64,000 nt of DNA from Lumbricus terrestris (Eukaryota; Annelida; Clitellata; Crassiclitellata; Lumbricidae), in assembly GCA_949752735.1 (NCBI GenBank), contig OX457044.1:13379294-13443293 (forward strand), read 5' to 3'. The notes under the pieces are model-generated. The model did no database searches. It was not told the origin of the DNA and worked only from the letters and a program-made list of their open reading frames with translations. Position numbers and translations under genes: made by a program. Positions 32,500-44,321 of this stretch are shown here, in pieces; within the stretch, counting starts at the first letter, position 1; the number at the start of each line of letters is the position of its first letter.

Positions 32500-32960
32500 A
32501 TTATATATTATATATAAACACTGGTGTGGAGTGTGGTGCTGTATGGTTCCGAAACCTGGACCATGAGAAAAAGAAGACATAAAGAAAATCGAAGCGTTTG
32601 AAATGTGGACATGGAGAAGAATGGAGAAGATCAGCTGGACGGAACACCAAACAAACGAGGAAGTTCTGGAAAGGATTGGAGAGGAAAGAACAATGATAAA
32701 AACAATCAGAGAAAGACAAAAGAAATGCATAGGGCATACGCTAAGAGGAGACAACCTGGTAAAAACGGTGATAGAAGGAAAAATGGAGGGGAAAAGAACA
32801 AGAGGAAGACCACGACAGATGATGTTGGACACGCTGATGACGAGGATTGGATATCAAAGACTAACAGAGAAGGCCCAGCGGAGGGAAGAGTGGCGACAAT
32901 GGACAGCCGAACCTGCCTAGTGGCAGAGAACTGGAAGAGATGATATAATCATATCATACA
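32500..32960 (+). pseudogene. RTE-like LINE 3' end (family A, copy 3)
   Basis: The plus strand encodes GSETWTMRK, a frame change, then WRRMEKISWTEHQTNEEVLE, IGHTLRGDNLVKTVIEGKME, GRPRQMMLDTLM and EEWRQWTAEPA, ending in AACTGGAAGAGATGATATAA. It is head-to-head with the CR1-like LINE on its left. Confidence 0.85.
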
Positions 32961-32979
32961 GCAATGGCTGAGGACATAA

Positions 32980-33400
32980 TTATGTCGAAGAGGTGGTGGC
33001 TGAACAGGTGAATTCAGAGCAGACCAATGTCTTGAGAGAGGCAGTACAATCACAGCAGAACAGGAAGAGGAACAATGGATCACTGTTCGACAGCTATCAG
33101 AGAAGTACCTCAACAGAAATTGAACTATGTGCAGCAATTTCATAGATTTTCAACAGGCATTCGATAGTGCAACAACAACAACAACAGGGGCAGGTAGGAA
33201 CTATGGAACTCCAGAGAAGTTGGTGATACTGTACAGCAAGTCAGTACGTGCAGTCAGAGTGGAGGGAGAAGAAACGTAATGGTTTAAGATGACATAGGTG
33301 TAACTCATGGATGTGGACTGTCACTAGATTTGTTAAGCCTGCTTCTGGAGGCCATTAAGAGCCATGCAATGAATTATGTCAAAGATGAAGTGACTCGGGG
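32980..33400 (+). pseudogene. LINE reverse transcriptase remnant (family E)
   Basis: Across frames the plus strand retains NFIDFQQAFDSA, a (CAA)n expansion, YGTPEKLVILYSKSVRAVRV and EGEET.WFKM. These are the palm region of another non-LTR RT. The fragment at 37075-37290 carries the following ADD-box region. Confidence 0.6.
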
Positions 33401-33432
33401 AACTTTATCCCAAGATTGTTATTTAAAAACAT

Positions 33433-33700
33433 GTAAATGTAAATGTAATCGGATTTTTATATAGCGGCCCTGTCTTATGGCCTCGACCCTGAGATCCTTC
33501 ACCACTGCTCGCCCGTTTGAATGGACGCCACGCCATTTAGGTCCCCGTGGACGGACCGTGTTAGCCCGAGATTTTCAATCTCTGAAATAGCCACCTTCGG
33601 GATTGGAACCGCGGCCCGCACGCTCTCTTCCACAGATGCGCGGCCGCCAGCTCTCTTAGCGATGTAGCTAGCGTGGACTAACAGTAGGGTGGTCGCATCT
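33433..33700 (-). mobile_element. tRNA-derived SINE candidate with (ATTTAC)n tail
   Basis: On the minus strand GGCCGCGGTTCCAATCCC resembles an internal promoter B box. About 170 bp later the sequence ends GGCCGCTATATAAAAATCCG followed by ATTTACATTTACATG. The TATATAAA-type end resembles CR1-like LINE 3' ends. Confidence 0.5.
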
Positions 33701-34609
33701 GTAATGGCAAATTTTCAACTTCATTTTTATTCTTTCTCCAACCCACCATTTGGTGCCACTTGGTAAAAGACTGATGCAGCCCAAAAATTATCCCGATAGA
33801 AAAATATTTAGGACTAGCACAACGTGTTTGAAGTTTTGGATTTTACGAAATATCCTCTTTTTGAGTATAATGATAATTTAGCTACATTTTTGGACCCATG
33901 ACTAGTTTTAACAGAAATGCTACATTCTTTTACTCAAGCATGACTGACAAGTATGTCTGACTTCTACAATGATGATAATGGTTTGTTATATTTTTTTATG
34001 AACAATTGACCATCACAATAGTATTTGACTCGTGAGTCACTGAGATCGATGACCATAAACCTTTACTAGAAAGCCAACACATTGCAATGTTCTTTTGATA
34101 GGCCTGATTTCTATCTACAGGAATCCTTTGTTACACTAAAGGCTCTCTATTACATGCTTAACTTTAACACAAATTCTAATATAATATGGACAAGGACCTC
34201 AATAATAGTTGAACTAGAGAAAACTGCTGATGACACATGTATTGTCGTTTCTTGTGGCAATCAGAGCAGAATGACACAGCGCATCACAGATAAAATTTAT
34301 CAAGAGCTGCTGTAAACAAATGAATTAAAAAAGATGTTGAAATTCTTGAGATCATAATTTTTATAGATCTAAGAAATTACTTATTACCACATAGGAGTCA
34401 AAGAGCAATCAAAGAGAGCATCATAATTGAGTGCCTGGTGAAGCCTATTCACATTGTTGTCTATTTCATAATATAGAAGTATCCCATTAAAAGTATAAGC
34501 TTACTTTTAGAGTTGAAAACATGAACACAGAGTCAAACAATTGACACAGAAAGTGCTGTCAAGAGTGGACTCAAATTACACTGCCTTTATTAGCTATTGT
34601 AAATTAACT
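33701..34609. other. Intron sequence, nothing recognised
   Basis: AT-rich, with only short open frames lacking domains. Confidence 0.5.
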
Positions 34610-34682
34610 GTCATGTCATGTCATGTCAATCACCGACGTCGCTGCGCGACGGTTGGCCACATGCATGGACTATAGCTCTATA
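34610..34682 (-). mobile_element. 73-bp retrocopy of the family B LINE 3' end
   Basis: GTAAATTAACT at 34599-34609 and 34683-34693 flanks the insert. The complement, with TGGCC.ACCGTCGC.CAGCG and a terminal (TGACA)n tract, matches the 3' end of the LINE at 8011-10059 near 10020-10058. Confidence 0.87.
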
Positions 34683-34699
34683 GTAAATTAACTACCTAT

Positions 34700-35390
34700 T
34701 ATAAATTAGCATGAAAGGCGATGGTGTCAAACACGTAAGCTATATGCAACTCAAAATCTCTGCTGTCATGCTCAGCAATGGATCCAGCCGAAATTACAGT
34801 GTCCACTAGGACATCTCAGACAACCAACCAATTCAAGGGTATAAGTATAGCACCCTCAAGACAACACCCATTGCTACACTCTTGGTGGCAGATGAACACC
34901 TTCCTTGAGCAACATGCCAGAGATTTCACTTTGAGGAAAGTGTATCGTGAAAACTACACCATAGCTCAAACCCATGCAAAGACCAAATGCAATTTGAATT
35001 GTGAGACAGTGTAATAATGCCTCAGGTTGAAAACATTTTAGCCTAAATTTGAGATAAAAATTCGCATCTAAAAATAATGGATTTCTACTTTTTAATATTA
35101 CACCAGTTCCTTGTACCCAGTAAACCCATGAACAATGACGGTAGAAAAAGAAATATTTCTCAGAAATCAGACCTCATTGAGAATTTTGGTGATTTTGCAG
35201 AATAAATTAATTATGTACAACACAGATGAAAAAGCACAAATTTTATATTTATCCATAATATATACTATTACTGTTCCCTTACTGTAACAGTCTAAGAACA
35301 ATAAGCTAGTATAATTAATCAATCAAGACAAGGTAAAACAGGTACTATTTGTAAAGAAATAAGATATGATAGATGTTATCTGTGATGCGG
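34700..35390. other. Intron sequence, nothing recognised
   Basis: No coding or repeat signal was identified. Confidence 0.5.
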
Positions 35391-35394
35391 TGTG

Positions 35395-35470
35395 TTATAC
35401 AGGTTTTCTAGCCTTTGAGAAATTTTTCTTGAAGTGGCGCTATATAAATTGATGATTATGATTACGATAA
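35395..35470 (+). mobile_element. CR1-like LINE 3' tail
   Basis: CTTGAAGTGGCGCTATATAAATTG followed by GATTATGATTACGAT is a LINE 3' end with a GATTA-type tail. No coding sequence precedes it. Confidence 0.55.
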
Positions 35471-35659
35471 CAGTAGCATAATCATGTCTAAGTGTGGACC
35501 AACTACAGGTAGTTGAATTGATTCCTGGTTTGAAGATTCCTGGTTGACTACAGCCATATAGCTACTTTTGAGCATTAGAAGTCTTGCTATTATAAGGGTA
35601 AAACTTTGATGGCGTTGTGCTAGTCCTAAATATTAATATTTTCTCTTACAACTTTTTGT

Positions 35660-36300
35660 ATTGTATTGTATTTAAACATTTATAAAGCGCCTCTAGTAGG
35701 GTGAACCGTTCAGAGGCGCTCCCAGTGCGCAAGGCCCCGCGAGAAGAAGCAGGTTTTGAGAAGAGACAGAACAGAGGAGAGACTGACAGAAAGAAGTGTA
35801 GAGCGAACAGAAGGAGAAAGAGCATTCCAGAGAGAAGGACCAATTGAGACAAAAGATCGAGACTGAGCCATAGCAGTTCTAGACCGAGGAACCAATAGGT
35901 CAAGTCTGTTGGATGAACGAAGTGGACGATGGGAGGAAGCTGAGTGAGGACGAAGTAAAGCATTGGTCAGATATTTTGGGGCCAGACCCCGTTGAGACTT
36001 TAGGATCAGAGTGAGGATCTTGAACTGTGTGCGAGCACGTAGAGGGAGCCAATGAAGTTCATCAAACATAAAGGTAGAGATGTGAGAGTACTTGGGAAGG
36101 CGGGCAATCAATCTAGCAGCTGAGTTGAGAACTGACTGAATCGGTGAAAGACGAACTTTAGGAAGACCAATGAGAAGAGAATTGCAATAGTCAATTCGAG
36201 AGCATATAAAAGCATGAACTAAGGTAGTGAAGATGGAGGAGGAGGAGACAGAGCGATTTTGTGTGATGTTTCTGGGGAGAATGAAACCAAACGGCGCCTT
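35660..36300 (-). pseudogene. CR1-like LINE, C-terminal part
   Basis: The minus strand encodes MIARLPKYSHISTFMFDELH, WLPLRARTQFKILTLILKSQ, RGLAPKYLTNALLRPHSAS, RSFVSIGPSLWNALSPSVRS and GLAHWERL. An almost uninterrupted 133-codon frame makes it a relatively young copy. Its 3' end carries GAGGCGCTTTATAAATG. Confidence 0.87.
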
Positions 36301-36539
36301 GGAGAACAGTCAATTCAAATTTTCATTTCTAACGACCACCCTAACCAACAGTAATAACAAATTGTAATAATTGTAATAACAAACTCAACCACAGGTAGAC
36401 ACACTGTCAATCATTGAGGGAAAACAGTCTGACAAACCGTAACCTGGCACATTTAGACAGATCAAAACTAAACTAAAAGAATATAAGAGTAAGGGGAGCA
36501 ATCAGTTCTTGGAATTGAATTTAATCAATAGTTATGATA

Positions 36540-37060
36540 CGCATACTTTAGTAATATGTTTGTACAGAACTCTAGAGACAAAGTTCCGGTAATCTTTGCT
36601 CGGAAGTTCAAAATTGTGCATACATTGAGACCTGGGTGACGGTTGTTCTTTGGCGGAAAAAGACCTTGAAGGACGTGGAAGTTGTTCCTGGCTACCACAT
36701 GCAGCAAACTGGCTTGCATTGCAACTGTTGCAGTGTTGCAGTACCTGCATGGAGGTAACCCAAATGCTGCATTCTAATGAGCAGTCTCTCAAGTCTCTGT
36801 CGATCAACGGCTGTAGTAAAGCCCCACCAGGCAGGAGCAGCATAAAGCAACGGTGTCAGTCACAGTGTACATGGCTGTCGGAGGTAGGTCATTTGCACGT
36901 AGTAATCGCAGGGCATAAAGTGAGCTTGCACAAGCTCGCAGGATCTACACTTCGGTCGTGCTGCTCTGCATTTCATTCCATCAAGCTTTGGAGGATAAGC
37001 ATTAGCTCCACGTTGTGCTATAGTCATACATACACATGCATGCATACTAAATGGGCAGAT
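36540..37060 (-). pseudogene. LINE C-terminal fragment (family Z)
   Basis: Minus-strand frames encode LLYAAPAWWGFTTAVDRQRL, ERLLIRMQHLGYLHAG, HVLQGLFPPKNNRHPGLNV and FELPSKDYRNFVSRVLYKH, the same order as at 2340-3060. There are two frame changes. Confidence 0.75.
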
Positions 37061-37074
37061 GCTTTATAATACTG

Positions 37075-37290
37075 CATTTTGCAGATGATGTAGACTTGGC
37101 AGTAGAGTCACCGTAAAAACTACAGGAATTGGCATACATTGCAGTATAAAAAGGTTTGTACTCAGAATAGACTACAAAAAAGAGCTAGTGTATTTCGGCA
37201 TGAAGAGCTGCATCACGTTTGACTCACTGGCAGTACTAAAGAGCAGCAAGTTATAGTAATCGAAGTGACTGAAGACCAATATTGTCAATG
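37075..37290 (+). pseudogene. LINE RT remnant with ADD box (family E)
   Basis: The plus strand keeps LHFADDVDLAVESP and KLQELAYIAV, then degenerates. It probably continues the family E RT seen at 32980-33400. Confidence 0.55.
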
Positions 37291-37932
37291 TATTTTTTAA
37301 TAATAGTGACAAGTCGTAGAGATGCACTTCTACACTGATTATGCTAATTCATATTCTGAACATTTAATTGACTGCAGCATTGTGTAAATGCTACCGTTTT
37401 TCACGAAACCAGTCAGAAGTTGTATTTTATGAAATGCCTCATCTTGGTCTCTGAAGTGGGAAAATCCATTTTTGGTCACTTTGACATTTTTTTCATTAAT
37501 AATAACAAATGCTATTAATAAATATATTATGTCAGTCACTTTTATTATAGCATGATGCCAAGCATATTTAAAAGCATATTTAAAATGAATATTTCTTGAA
37601 ACCTATGCAACATTTTAAATTACAAGTCTCATATCTGACTCAATTTATGATGATTTTCTGGCTCAGTTGCATCATTTTCCCATGCTTGCACCCCTACAAA
37701 AGTGGTATCACCTGAAAGGTTAACATCTCCTCTAGCTGTCTATGTTTGAATTAGGAACTTTAACAATAGGCCAATCACTGCTTGAATAGAGGGTCTTATG
37801 TATAAAAAAAAACCATTAAGGTCACCAGGACTGATCACATGATGTGAATTCTGCTGACTGGTTGGAATAGGCATGACATTAATGCCAAAGCTCAAGCGCA
37901 CTTAGCCCCGATCGGTTTAAGGCATAGTAAAC

Positions 37933-37997
37933 ATTTTCAATAGAGTGGGTTGAAAATCCACTCTATTGAAAATCCCACTCCATTTTCAATAGAGTGG
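37933..37997. repeat. 16-bp hairpin plus a third direct copy
   Basis: ATTTTCAATAGAGTGG (37933-37948) is followed by its exact complement (37958-37973) and then again by the same word at 37982-37997. This is an inverted-plus-direct repeat able to form alternative hairpins. Confidence 0.9.
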
Positions 37998-38189
37998 GTT
38001 GAAAACAATTGAAAAACTAATCTTTCACATAATGAAAATTTCTTGAATTTCAATTTCAAGTAATAGTTTAGTCTAACCTTGGACCAAGAACTCTCCTTCT
38101 CTAAACATATCTCTACCCTAAATAAAAGTTCCTGAAGAAGTGGCGTCTACAGTCAAGTGCTGCAAATACTGTCTCTTGTGTTTTTAACC

Positions 38190-38790
38190 TCTACATTGCA
38201 CAGGCGAGTCAGGAGCTGAATCTAGACATGACACGCACCCGGTAAATCTCGTGGTGACTCTGGACAGGTTCCTGACTTACCGCAAACACCTGAAGAAGAC
38301 AGCAGCCAAGGTTGGTACCAGAAACAACATGCTAAACAAACTTGCCAGCACAGAATGGGGAGCCCATGCCCAACCTCCACAGTGCGGCCATAACCCTGTG
38401 TTTTTCAATGGCTGAATACTATTCTCCAGTTTGGGCCTGCTATAACCACAGAACAGAACCGATCGCTTCGGTAAGACAGAAAACACTATTGAGCTCTTTG
38501 TCTGAGTTCGACTCTGTCTTTTTGGTGGTGATCAAGAGGGCACAGCATGACAACAAGTCCACTCGTTCTGGGGATAAGGTGAAAGTGTGTCAAAACGCCA
38601 AGGGTGGAAGGTTGGCTGTTGAGCAGTGGCAAAGGCGCCAGCTCCATGCGTTGGTTTATTGGAGCAGAATCAAATCCCATGTAAGCTCCTGGGTGTCTGA
38701 TGGGTCTGCACTCCTGCGGTCCATAGGAGAAGAAAGGCTGCTGTTGACTGTTGACTTGATGTCATCAACTGGGTGGCTATAATGCCTATC
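38190..38790 (+). pseudogene. LINE reverse transcriptase, thumb region
   Basis: The plus strand encodes LVVTLDRFLTYRKHLKKTAA, KVGTRNNMLNKLASTEWGA and, after a frame change, SAAITLCFSMAEYYSPVWA. These are the usual post-palm signatures of a Jockey/RTE-type polymerase. The continuation is degraded. Confidence 0.7.
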
Positions 38791-38869
38791 CGGGAGTGTC
38801 ATGTATCTTTGGATTGATAGTCCTGAACTGGTGAGAAGCTCTCCATCATGCATCATCTTGCCTCCTACG

Positions 38870-39540
38870 CAGGCTTGGAGTGATTGCCCCAGATGAGACC
38901 ATCATGTCGTGCCGGGTGCCAATGTACACTGCGAACATGTTTCGGCACTCTATAGCAGGTCGACAGTGATGGTTCTGACGGCACCTGGTCTGGTGTCTAT
39001 GAAGCCTAAGCACTGCGTTCATGAAAAAGGCCATAGTCAACCAGTGAAGCACATTTTTCTAAACATTAAAGCTGTAGATCCTGTTCAGTTCAGTCAGCTG
39101 CTCGCCGACTCTGATCTCTTCACTGCACCTGCTAGCAATGCGGATGAGTTTGCTGAACAGCTGAAGAAAACTAACTCTGACAGAATTGGAAACAATCGAA
39201 GAAGACAGTTCGAATCCGTGCAACAAATAAACTAATAAATGATTCACAAACTTCTTACTTCCTCAGCCTACTCGAAGACGCCGAAAATCCGATGGACCGA
39301 TGGTGCATCTCCCAACGACTTCTACACTCAAAGAAGAAGACTTCCAGCTGCCAACACTCAGACTCTGAGAATCAGTCTTTGTGCTCTAGCTTTGCTACAT
39401 ATTTTGTTGACAAGATTGATGACCTTAAATGTAAAATTACTAGATGCACTGCTAATTTAGTATGGAATGACCTACTGCTTGATTCTGGCTTCTCTGAATC
39501 TACCTTTAATGACCTTCCTTCTGTTACCTACTTCGAAGTA
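38870..39540 (+). pseudogene. CR1-like LINE, pre-RT linker region
   Basis: Frames encode VDPVQFSQLLADSDLFTAPA, ADEFAEQLKKT and SSFATYFVDKIDDLKCKI, typical of the segment between endonuclease and RT. A transposon truncates it at 39544. Confidence 0.65.
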
Positions 39541-39543
39541 TAT

Positions 39544-40199
39544 GGGTCACTATCAAAAGGGCGACTTCGAAAGGGCGACCATCAGAAGAGCGACCTCATA
39601 AGGGCACTGTTTTTAAAGGCGACTGTTCGAAAGAGCGCCGATCAAAAGGGCGACCGCCCAAATGGGCGACCATCAAAGGGGCGAACAATGAACGTTCGCA
39701 GTATGTTCTGAATGGTAGGTCAGCCTACATGAAAGAGAAAGAAAACATCGGAACGTTCTCATTGTTTCAACGAAATAGGTAGATGCTAGACGGTCAGCCT
39801 ACATTAAAGAGAACCTTTGTTTTTTACTTGGACTTATATTTAAAAGTACTAATCAACGTTTTATAGAGACTTTCATGTCATTCAGTAGCATTACCGGTAG
39901 TTTTATTGAACATATAACATAATTGGACTTATTAGAAGATTTAAATCGATTTAAGATCTAATCGACGTTGTACTTGTCTTTCTTTCGAATGACTATAAAT
40001 ATGTTTTAAAACATTAAAAAGTTTGTTTAAGCTTCATAAAAAATCACAATACATTCATGATCCCAATTATTATGAATTTAGATAGGGTGAGATCAGCATA
40101 TGTACGTCGCTCTTTTGATGGTCCCCCATTTGTGCGGTCGCCCTTTTGATCGGCGCTTTTTCGAACAGTCGCCCTTAAAATCGGCGCCCTTTTGTTTAA
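39544..40199. mobile_element. DNA transposon with arms of AAAAGGGCGAC-type units
   Basis: The left arm (39544-39682) and the inverted right arm (40105-40195) consist of 10-14-bp units with the word CAAAAGGGCGAC and share the ordered string CGACTGTTCGAAA. The outermost right end is missing or diverged, since it does not mirror GGGTCACTATC. The interior is non-coding. It is the same family as the end at 20241. Confidence 0.7.
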
Positions 40200-40495
40200 C
40201 AGAGACGTGGTCCAGTGGCATATTGCTAACAAAAGTTCTGGCTGCGTGAACCGTTGCCTCACCGCCTCCCGGGGTGGCGATGCCTACTTGTAGCGGAGCA
40301 AAGAAGGAAGCCAGTCTGTTTACCTCATATGTTGGCGCAATTCGCAGAGAGTCTTCTCCATACGTATCCCACTACGATGGGTCTGAGACCTCCGGTGTTT
40401 TTGGATAAGGCAATCAGGTGCCTCCAAACATCACCCTGCAAATCTCTACTGGGCATTCCTCTATCAGCATGACGTTGACGAACCCATTATCATTA
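40200..40495 (-). pseudogene. Restriction-like-endonuclease LINE, RT N-terminal fragment (family R, copy 6)
   Basis: The minus strand encodes INGFVNVMLIEECPVEICRV, NRLASFFAPLQVGIATPGGG and VHAARTFVSNMPLDHVS, matching SFFAPLQVGIATPAG in copy 3. Its 5' boundary is the (ATT)n at 40496-40541. Confidence 0.78.
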
Positions 40496-40502
40496 TTATT
40501 AC

Positions 40503-40540
<38 letters not shown>

Positions 40541-40541
40541 G
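40496..40541. repeat. (ATT)n at the 5' boundary of LINE R copy 6
   Basis: A nearly pure ATT tract. Together with the tract at 41375-41412 it was probably one microsatellite, split by the transposon between them. Confidence 0.9.
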
Positions 40542-41375
40542 GGCTGCCAGGCGTCTGGTAATGAACTGGACAGTCTGGTATTTACACAATCTGTCCGGTT
40601 AGAAATTTGAGACATTACCGGACATGGCGGTGTCCGGTAAATAAATATTGCTATCAACATTGTGTTGTAGTGTATATTTTCTTGAGGTCCATAATTTAAG
40701 ACAACATTCTGTTTGCGATTTTCCAATTAGGCTTATATCGCCATTTCTCTACCCCTTCGAATGCAGTCAGAATGAGGCATGGGGTAGGGAGACTGTCAGA
40801 CAGATAACAGACGGATAAGCGAATATAAATTATACTTTGAGCTTTATATGGCTGGCTACGTAAATAACTGGAGACGGCAGATATACTGCCAGGTTAAACC
40901 AGCCATTCAACCGTAATGGTTATCCGATATTGACCCACCGACATGATGAATGTCACTGCTCCAGATTTCTTAATAATTATATAAGCTCATGCCTCAAATT
41001 GGTCGTACCCTACTCTGCATATCCCTCCCAACATCTTACTTAGTTTACCCTGTCCAATGCCAACTGCTCCGCCTCCCCACACCAGCACAACCCTCACACC
41101 ATCCCAGGACTTCTCCGAACATCACAAGCCTCAAAATTAGGGTGACATCTCTCATCAGCTTATTAACCTCCCAGGCACAATCAGCTTTTCATGCATGACG
41201 ACAGGGTTGTATTATGTCAAATTCCTAGCTGTTGCATTCTAAGGGCACAAAGTGCTATATATGTATATGTATGTATGTCTGTGTGTGTGAGGGTGTGTGT
41301 GCGTGTGCATGCGCGTGTGTGTGTAGCACGCTCGCTATAGTCTGGTAATTTATTCAAGGCTGCCTGGCAACCCTA
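40540..41375. mobile_element. DNA transposon (hAT-like ends) inserted in an ATT tract
   Basis: Terminal inverted repeats (T)AGGGCTGCCAGGC and its near-complement GCCTGGCAACCCTA bound the block, and both flanks are ATT repeats. No transposase is visible. A TG-rich microsatellite lies at 41255-41330. Confidence 0.7.
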
Positions 41376-41412
41376 ATTATTATTATTATTATTATTATTA
41401 CTATTATTATTA
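41375..41412. repeat. (ATT)n at the 3' end of LINE R copy 7
   Basis: An ATT tract follows, in minus sense, the 3' end of copy 7. Confidence 0.88.
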
Positions 41413-42440
41413 ATATAAACACATTTATTTTTTCCGAAGAAACTGACTGTGGCGAATAGGCATACTGGATGTTGATGATTTAGGCTAGGCCTAGGTATGG
41501 GCACCTGCAAATTGAGCGCTGTAGAGAGTGTACGTGAGAGTAGTCTGTTGGGGTTGTTGAACTGTGACCAGCGGACGGGGAATTGTGTACAAAGGAGGTA
41601 TGTGTGCATTTGTGTGTGGGTGTGTATATATGGGAGGAAGGAGAAAGACGAAGAGAGGATTGAAAAACAAGGGGCAGTGGGAGTGGTTTTTGAATTGAGT
41701 AATAGAGTGTTTTGTTCGGACGTTTGAATTTACGTTGTGTGAAATAAAACAGTTGAACTATTTCTCGAGGAAATCTTCACACTGATAAAGTCATTTACAG
41801 GCTAATGGCAATGCTCCTTTTGAACATTACGTAACATAGTCATTTAGTCCAAGATCTCCAGGTGTCTTGACTGTTCGAGTCTGTTGTTCCCAAATCCGAT
41901 TTGCAGGGTGACTGATAGGCGCTGGAGCAGATGGCTAGTCTCACAATGGTCACCTTTGGCTGCTGAAATCTTTCGTTCTTGTACAAACTTAAGAGAATCT
42001 GTATCCCAGCGGCCTGCTGTTTCGATTGCAACAGGGACGAAATGATGTGATCTTGCTATGTCTGCATATTTGTTCTCCTTATTACGGGCTGCTTTTTCCG
42101 CCGTGGCACCTGCGTTTTCTGAGGTTAAATGTCTGTACGATGTTGCGAAAGTATCCGGTACCGTGACATCCCACGCCAAGCAAAGACCTCTGTGCCAGGG
42201 AATAATGGTAACTCCATCTGGCCTTTTGCCATCAGATCAGGAGAGACCATTCGGATCCTTTATGGATGGTATTTTGGCCCTTGCACGCCAAAGCACGTCA
42301 TTGATCATTCCATGACATTGCTGCCTTCCAACTCCTTTCTTACAATGACGTTGCTGTCCTCCAGCTCCTTTGTTATAAGAGAATCCATGCAGTCCATTCT
42401 GTTTTACGACACCACATTTGCATGTGTGCTATTCGCACAC
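41413..42440 (-). pseudogene. Restriction-like-endonuclease LINE, zinc knuckle and endonuclease (family R, copy 7)
   Basis: The minus strand encodes a knuckle remnant CKCG...LHGFS, then INDVLWRARAKIPSIKDPNG, the endonuclease core GKRPDGVTIIPW with LAWDVTVPDTFATSY, then HHFVPVAIETAGRWD and HLLQRLSVTLQ. About 355 bp of unrelated sequence (41432-41787) interrupts the 3' region relative to copy 2. The RPD and WDVTV residues are intact here. Confidence 0.8.
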
Positions 42441-42549
42441 TGCAAAAAGAGACCCAGACGTTTTGTGCACCTTTTTTTTAAATCGAGGGTTCAAGCATTG
42501 AAGGGGCCCACAAGCAAAGCCCTGCACAGAGGCCCCCAAAACCTTGCTA

Positions 42550-43383
42550 CACAACTGTTAAAACCCAATCAATAACAACTCTTTTATCTTGCCGTCCTCT
42601 GCAATTGCTCCATCCATGAAGGCGTCTTACTGCTGTCTCAAAAATGATCCATCCTGGTTCCTGTTCTCAAGTGTGAAGGGCTTGATTCCAACATTCCAGC
42701 CAACTTCCAACATATCGCAAACATTTCATTCATCTCGAAACTCATTGAGAAAGTAGCTGCATTCCAGCTGACAGTGCAGCTTGAGACTAACAACCTGTTT
42801 CCAGGAGGAGGAATCCATAGTTTAACGACAGCTTTTATCATCGGCAATTTTTTTTTATGGCATTATAACCTGTTTCCACTAATCGAGTCTGGCTTCTAAA
42901 TAAGTCATTTAATGGAGATGCTACTTCTGTGACTCCTTTTCGATGTCTACAGGGTCATTGATCGCTCTCAGATGACCCTCTCAGTATTTTTGATGTCAGT
43001 GCAGTGCTTAACACTGTGGATCATTTTACATTTTACAGGAGAACATTTTACTAGAAAGGTTGCATATATCTGGTACTCTACTCCTCTGGTTGAGATCCTT
43101 TCTTAGTGAGTGTTCCTTTTGCATGGTCCACAGATTCTCTGGGTTCCTCTGGGTCTCCACTCCCTAAATCTTCCAAAGATTCTTGGACCCCTTCTCTTCA
43201 TAATCTATACCTCTGGCCTTGCCCCTCAACTTGCTTCAGATGCTACTCTGGTCCATCTGTTTGCAGATGATGTTCAAGCCTACCAGCACTACTCTGACTC
43301 TGTTGCAACTTTCTGGGCTATCATTTTCGCCATGGAGATCTTGGTGGCTTGGATGTCTTCCAACCAATTCTGATTCAACTTTC
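42550..43383 (+). pseudogene. CR1-like LINE, reverse transcriptase
   Basis: Frames on the plus strand encode NISFISKLIEKVAAFQLTVQ, PLLFIIYTSGLAPQLASDA, the catalytic LFADDVQAYQHYSDSVAT and LVAWMSSNQF. A SINE inserted at 43384 truncates it. Stops and shifts are frequent. Confidence 0.8.
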
Positions 43384-43645
43384 TACTAGTAAAAAAAGTA
43401 AAGTCCATCCAGTTCCATGTGGAACTTTGAGCCAGCAACGGATAAATCCCAAGGTCCTGGATGAGGCCAGTGTATCGCAAGACTTGCCGATTACTTCCCA
43501 GCTTACATCGGTACCAAATTATACTGCTTGGTGACAGAGGCACATGTGCACAAAAACTTGCCCAAGGTCGTTACTCGGAGTCGAACCTGCAACCGCATGC
43601 TCCGTTAACAAGCGCATCACCGATAGGCCACCAAGTCGCACACTT
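43384..43645 (-). mobile_element. tRNA-derived CORE-like SINE
   Basis: The minus strand starts with a tRNA-like head: TGGTGGCCTATCGGTGATGC (A-box region) and GCAGGTTCGACTCCGAG (B box). The head is followed by GACCTTGGGCAAG, the start of the CORE region known from MIR-type SINEs. It ends in a T/A-rich stretch at about 43384. Confidence 0.65.
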
Positions 43646-43904
43646 CCTAATAACTTAACTCATTTTACTTGGCGCACACCAGTTAGATATGGCAACCATT
43701 GCTGCAATTTTTCCTGATTTTGTCTTTTCCACCACGGTGTTACTCTGGACCAGAAGCTCACTTTTGCTCCACAAATGCATGCAACACTAAATGATTGGCC
43801 AGCAGATACTAAGAAAAAGAAAATCTTATTTGTCCACAAATAATGTAGGCAATTTGAAAGACATGCAACATGTTGAGCTTTGAGATAAAAAGTAATAAGC
43901 ACAC

Positions 43905-44019
43905 CTGCCAGAAAAGACACACTGTAGTTTAATGGTTTCTCCTACTAAGCCAACGACTGTTTCTTCATTAGAAGGATTTTTGTTCTGTATAACTGGTTGA
44001 ATATCAAAAGTTGCTTCAT
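43905..44019 (-). CDS. IgSF membrane protein, exon for start of Ig domain 2
   Basis: The acceptor is ATTGTATGTTTTAG (phase 1) and the donor is GGCAG|GTGTGC (phase 2), 115 nt. It encodes a linker (DEATFDIQPVIQNKNPSNEE) and the A'-B strands VVGLVGETIKLQCVFSG with the first Ig2 Cys. The split codon with 31183-31382 is AG|A. The unusual phase-2 junction is shared only by these two exons, which argues they are adjacent. Confidence 0.87.
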
Positions 44020-44321
44020 CTAAAACATACAATAACATAATTCACATCAAACAATCTACTGAAACTCTGAATTCAAAAACTGCTAAAAGAATAATTCTCA
44101 GAGGGTTTAAATCTTCAGTCGACAACAGCAATTTGTTACGACAGTGTGCAAACTCATTCACTGATCGCTCTCTGCACATGGAGCATCCAACTTAAATTAG
44201 TCTTTCATAATTTGGACAGCGGTGTGCAAATGTGACATTTGAGGAATAGACTGATGGCGCAGCATTCATTCTGTTATGCTCAAATTAAATGATTATCAGT
44301 TTATTTTGGAGTATGTTTTGG

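Noticed and set aside
43560..43640. tRNA gene on the minus strand
   Set aside because: The A and B boxes are present, but the sequence continues into a CORE-type SINE body and the cloverleaf is poor.
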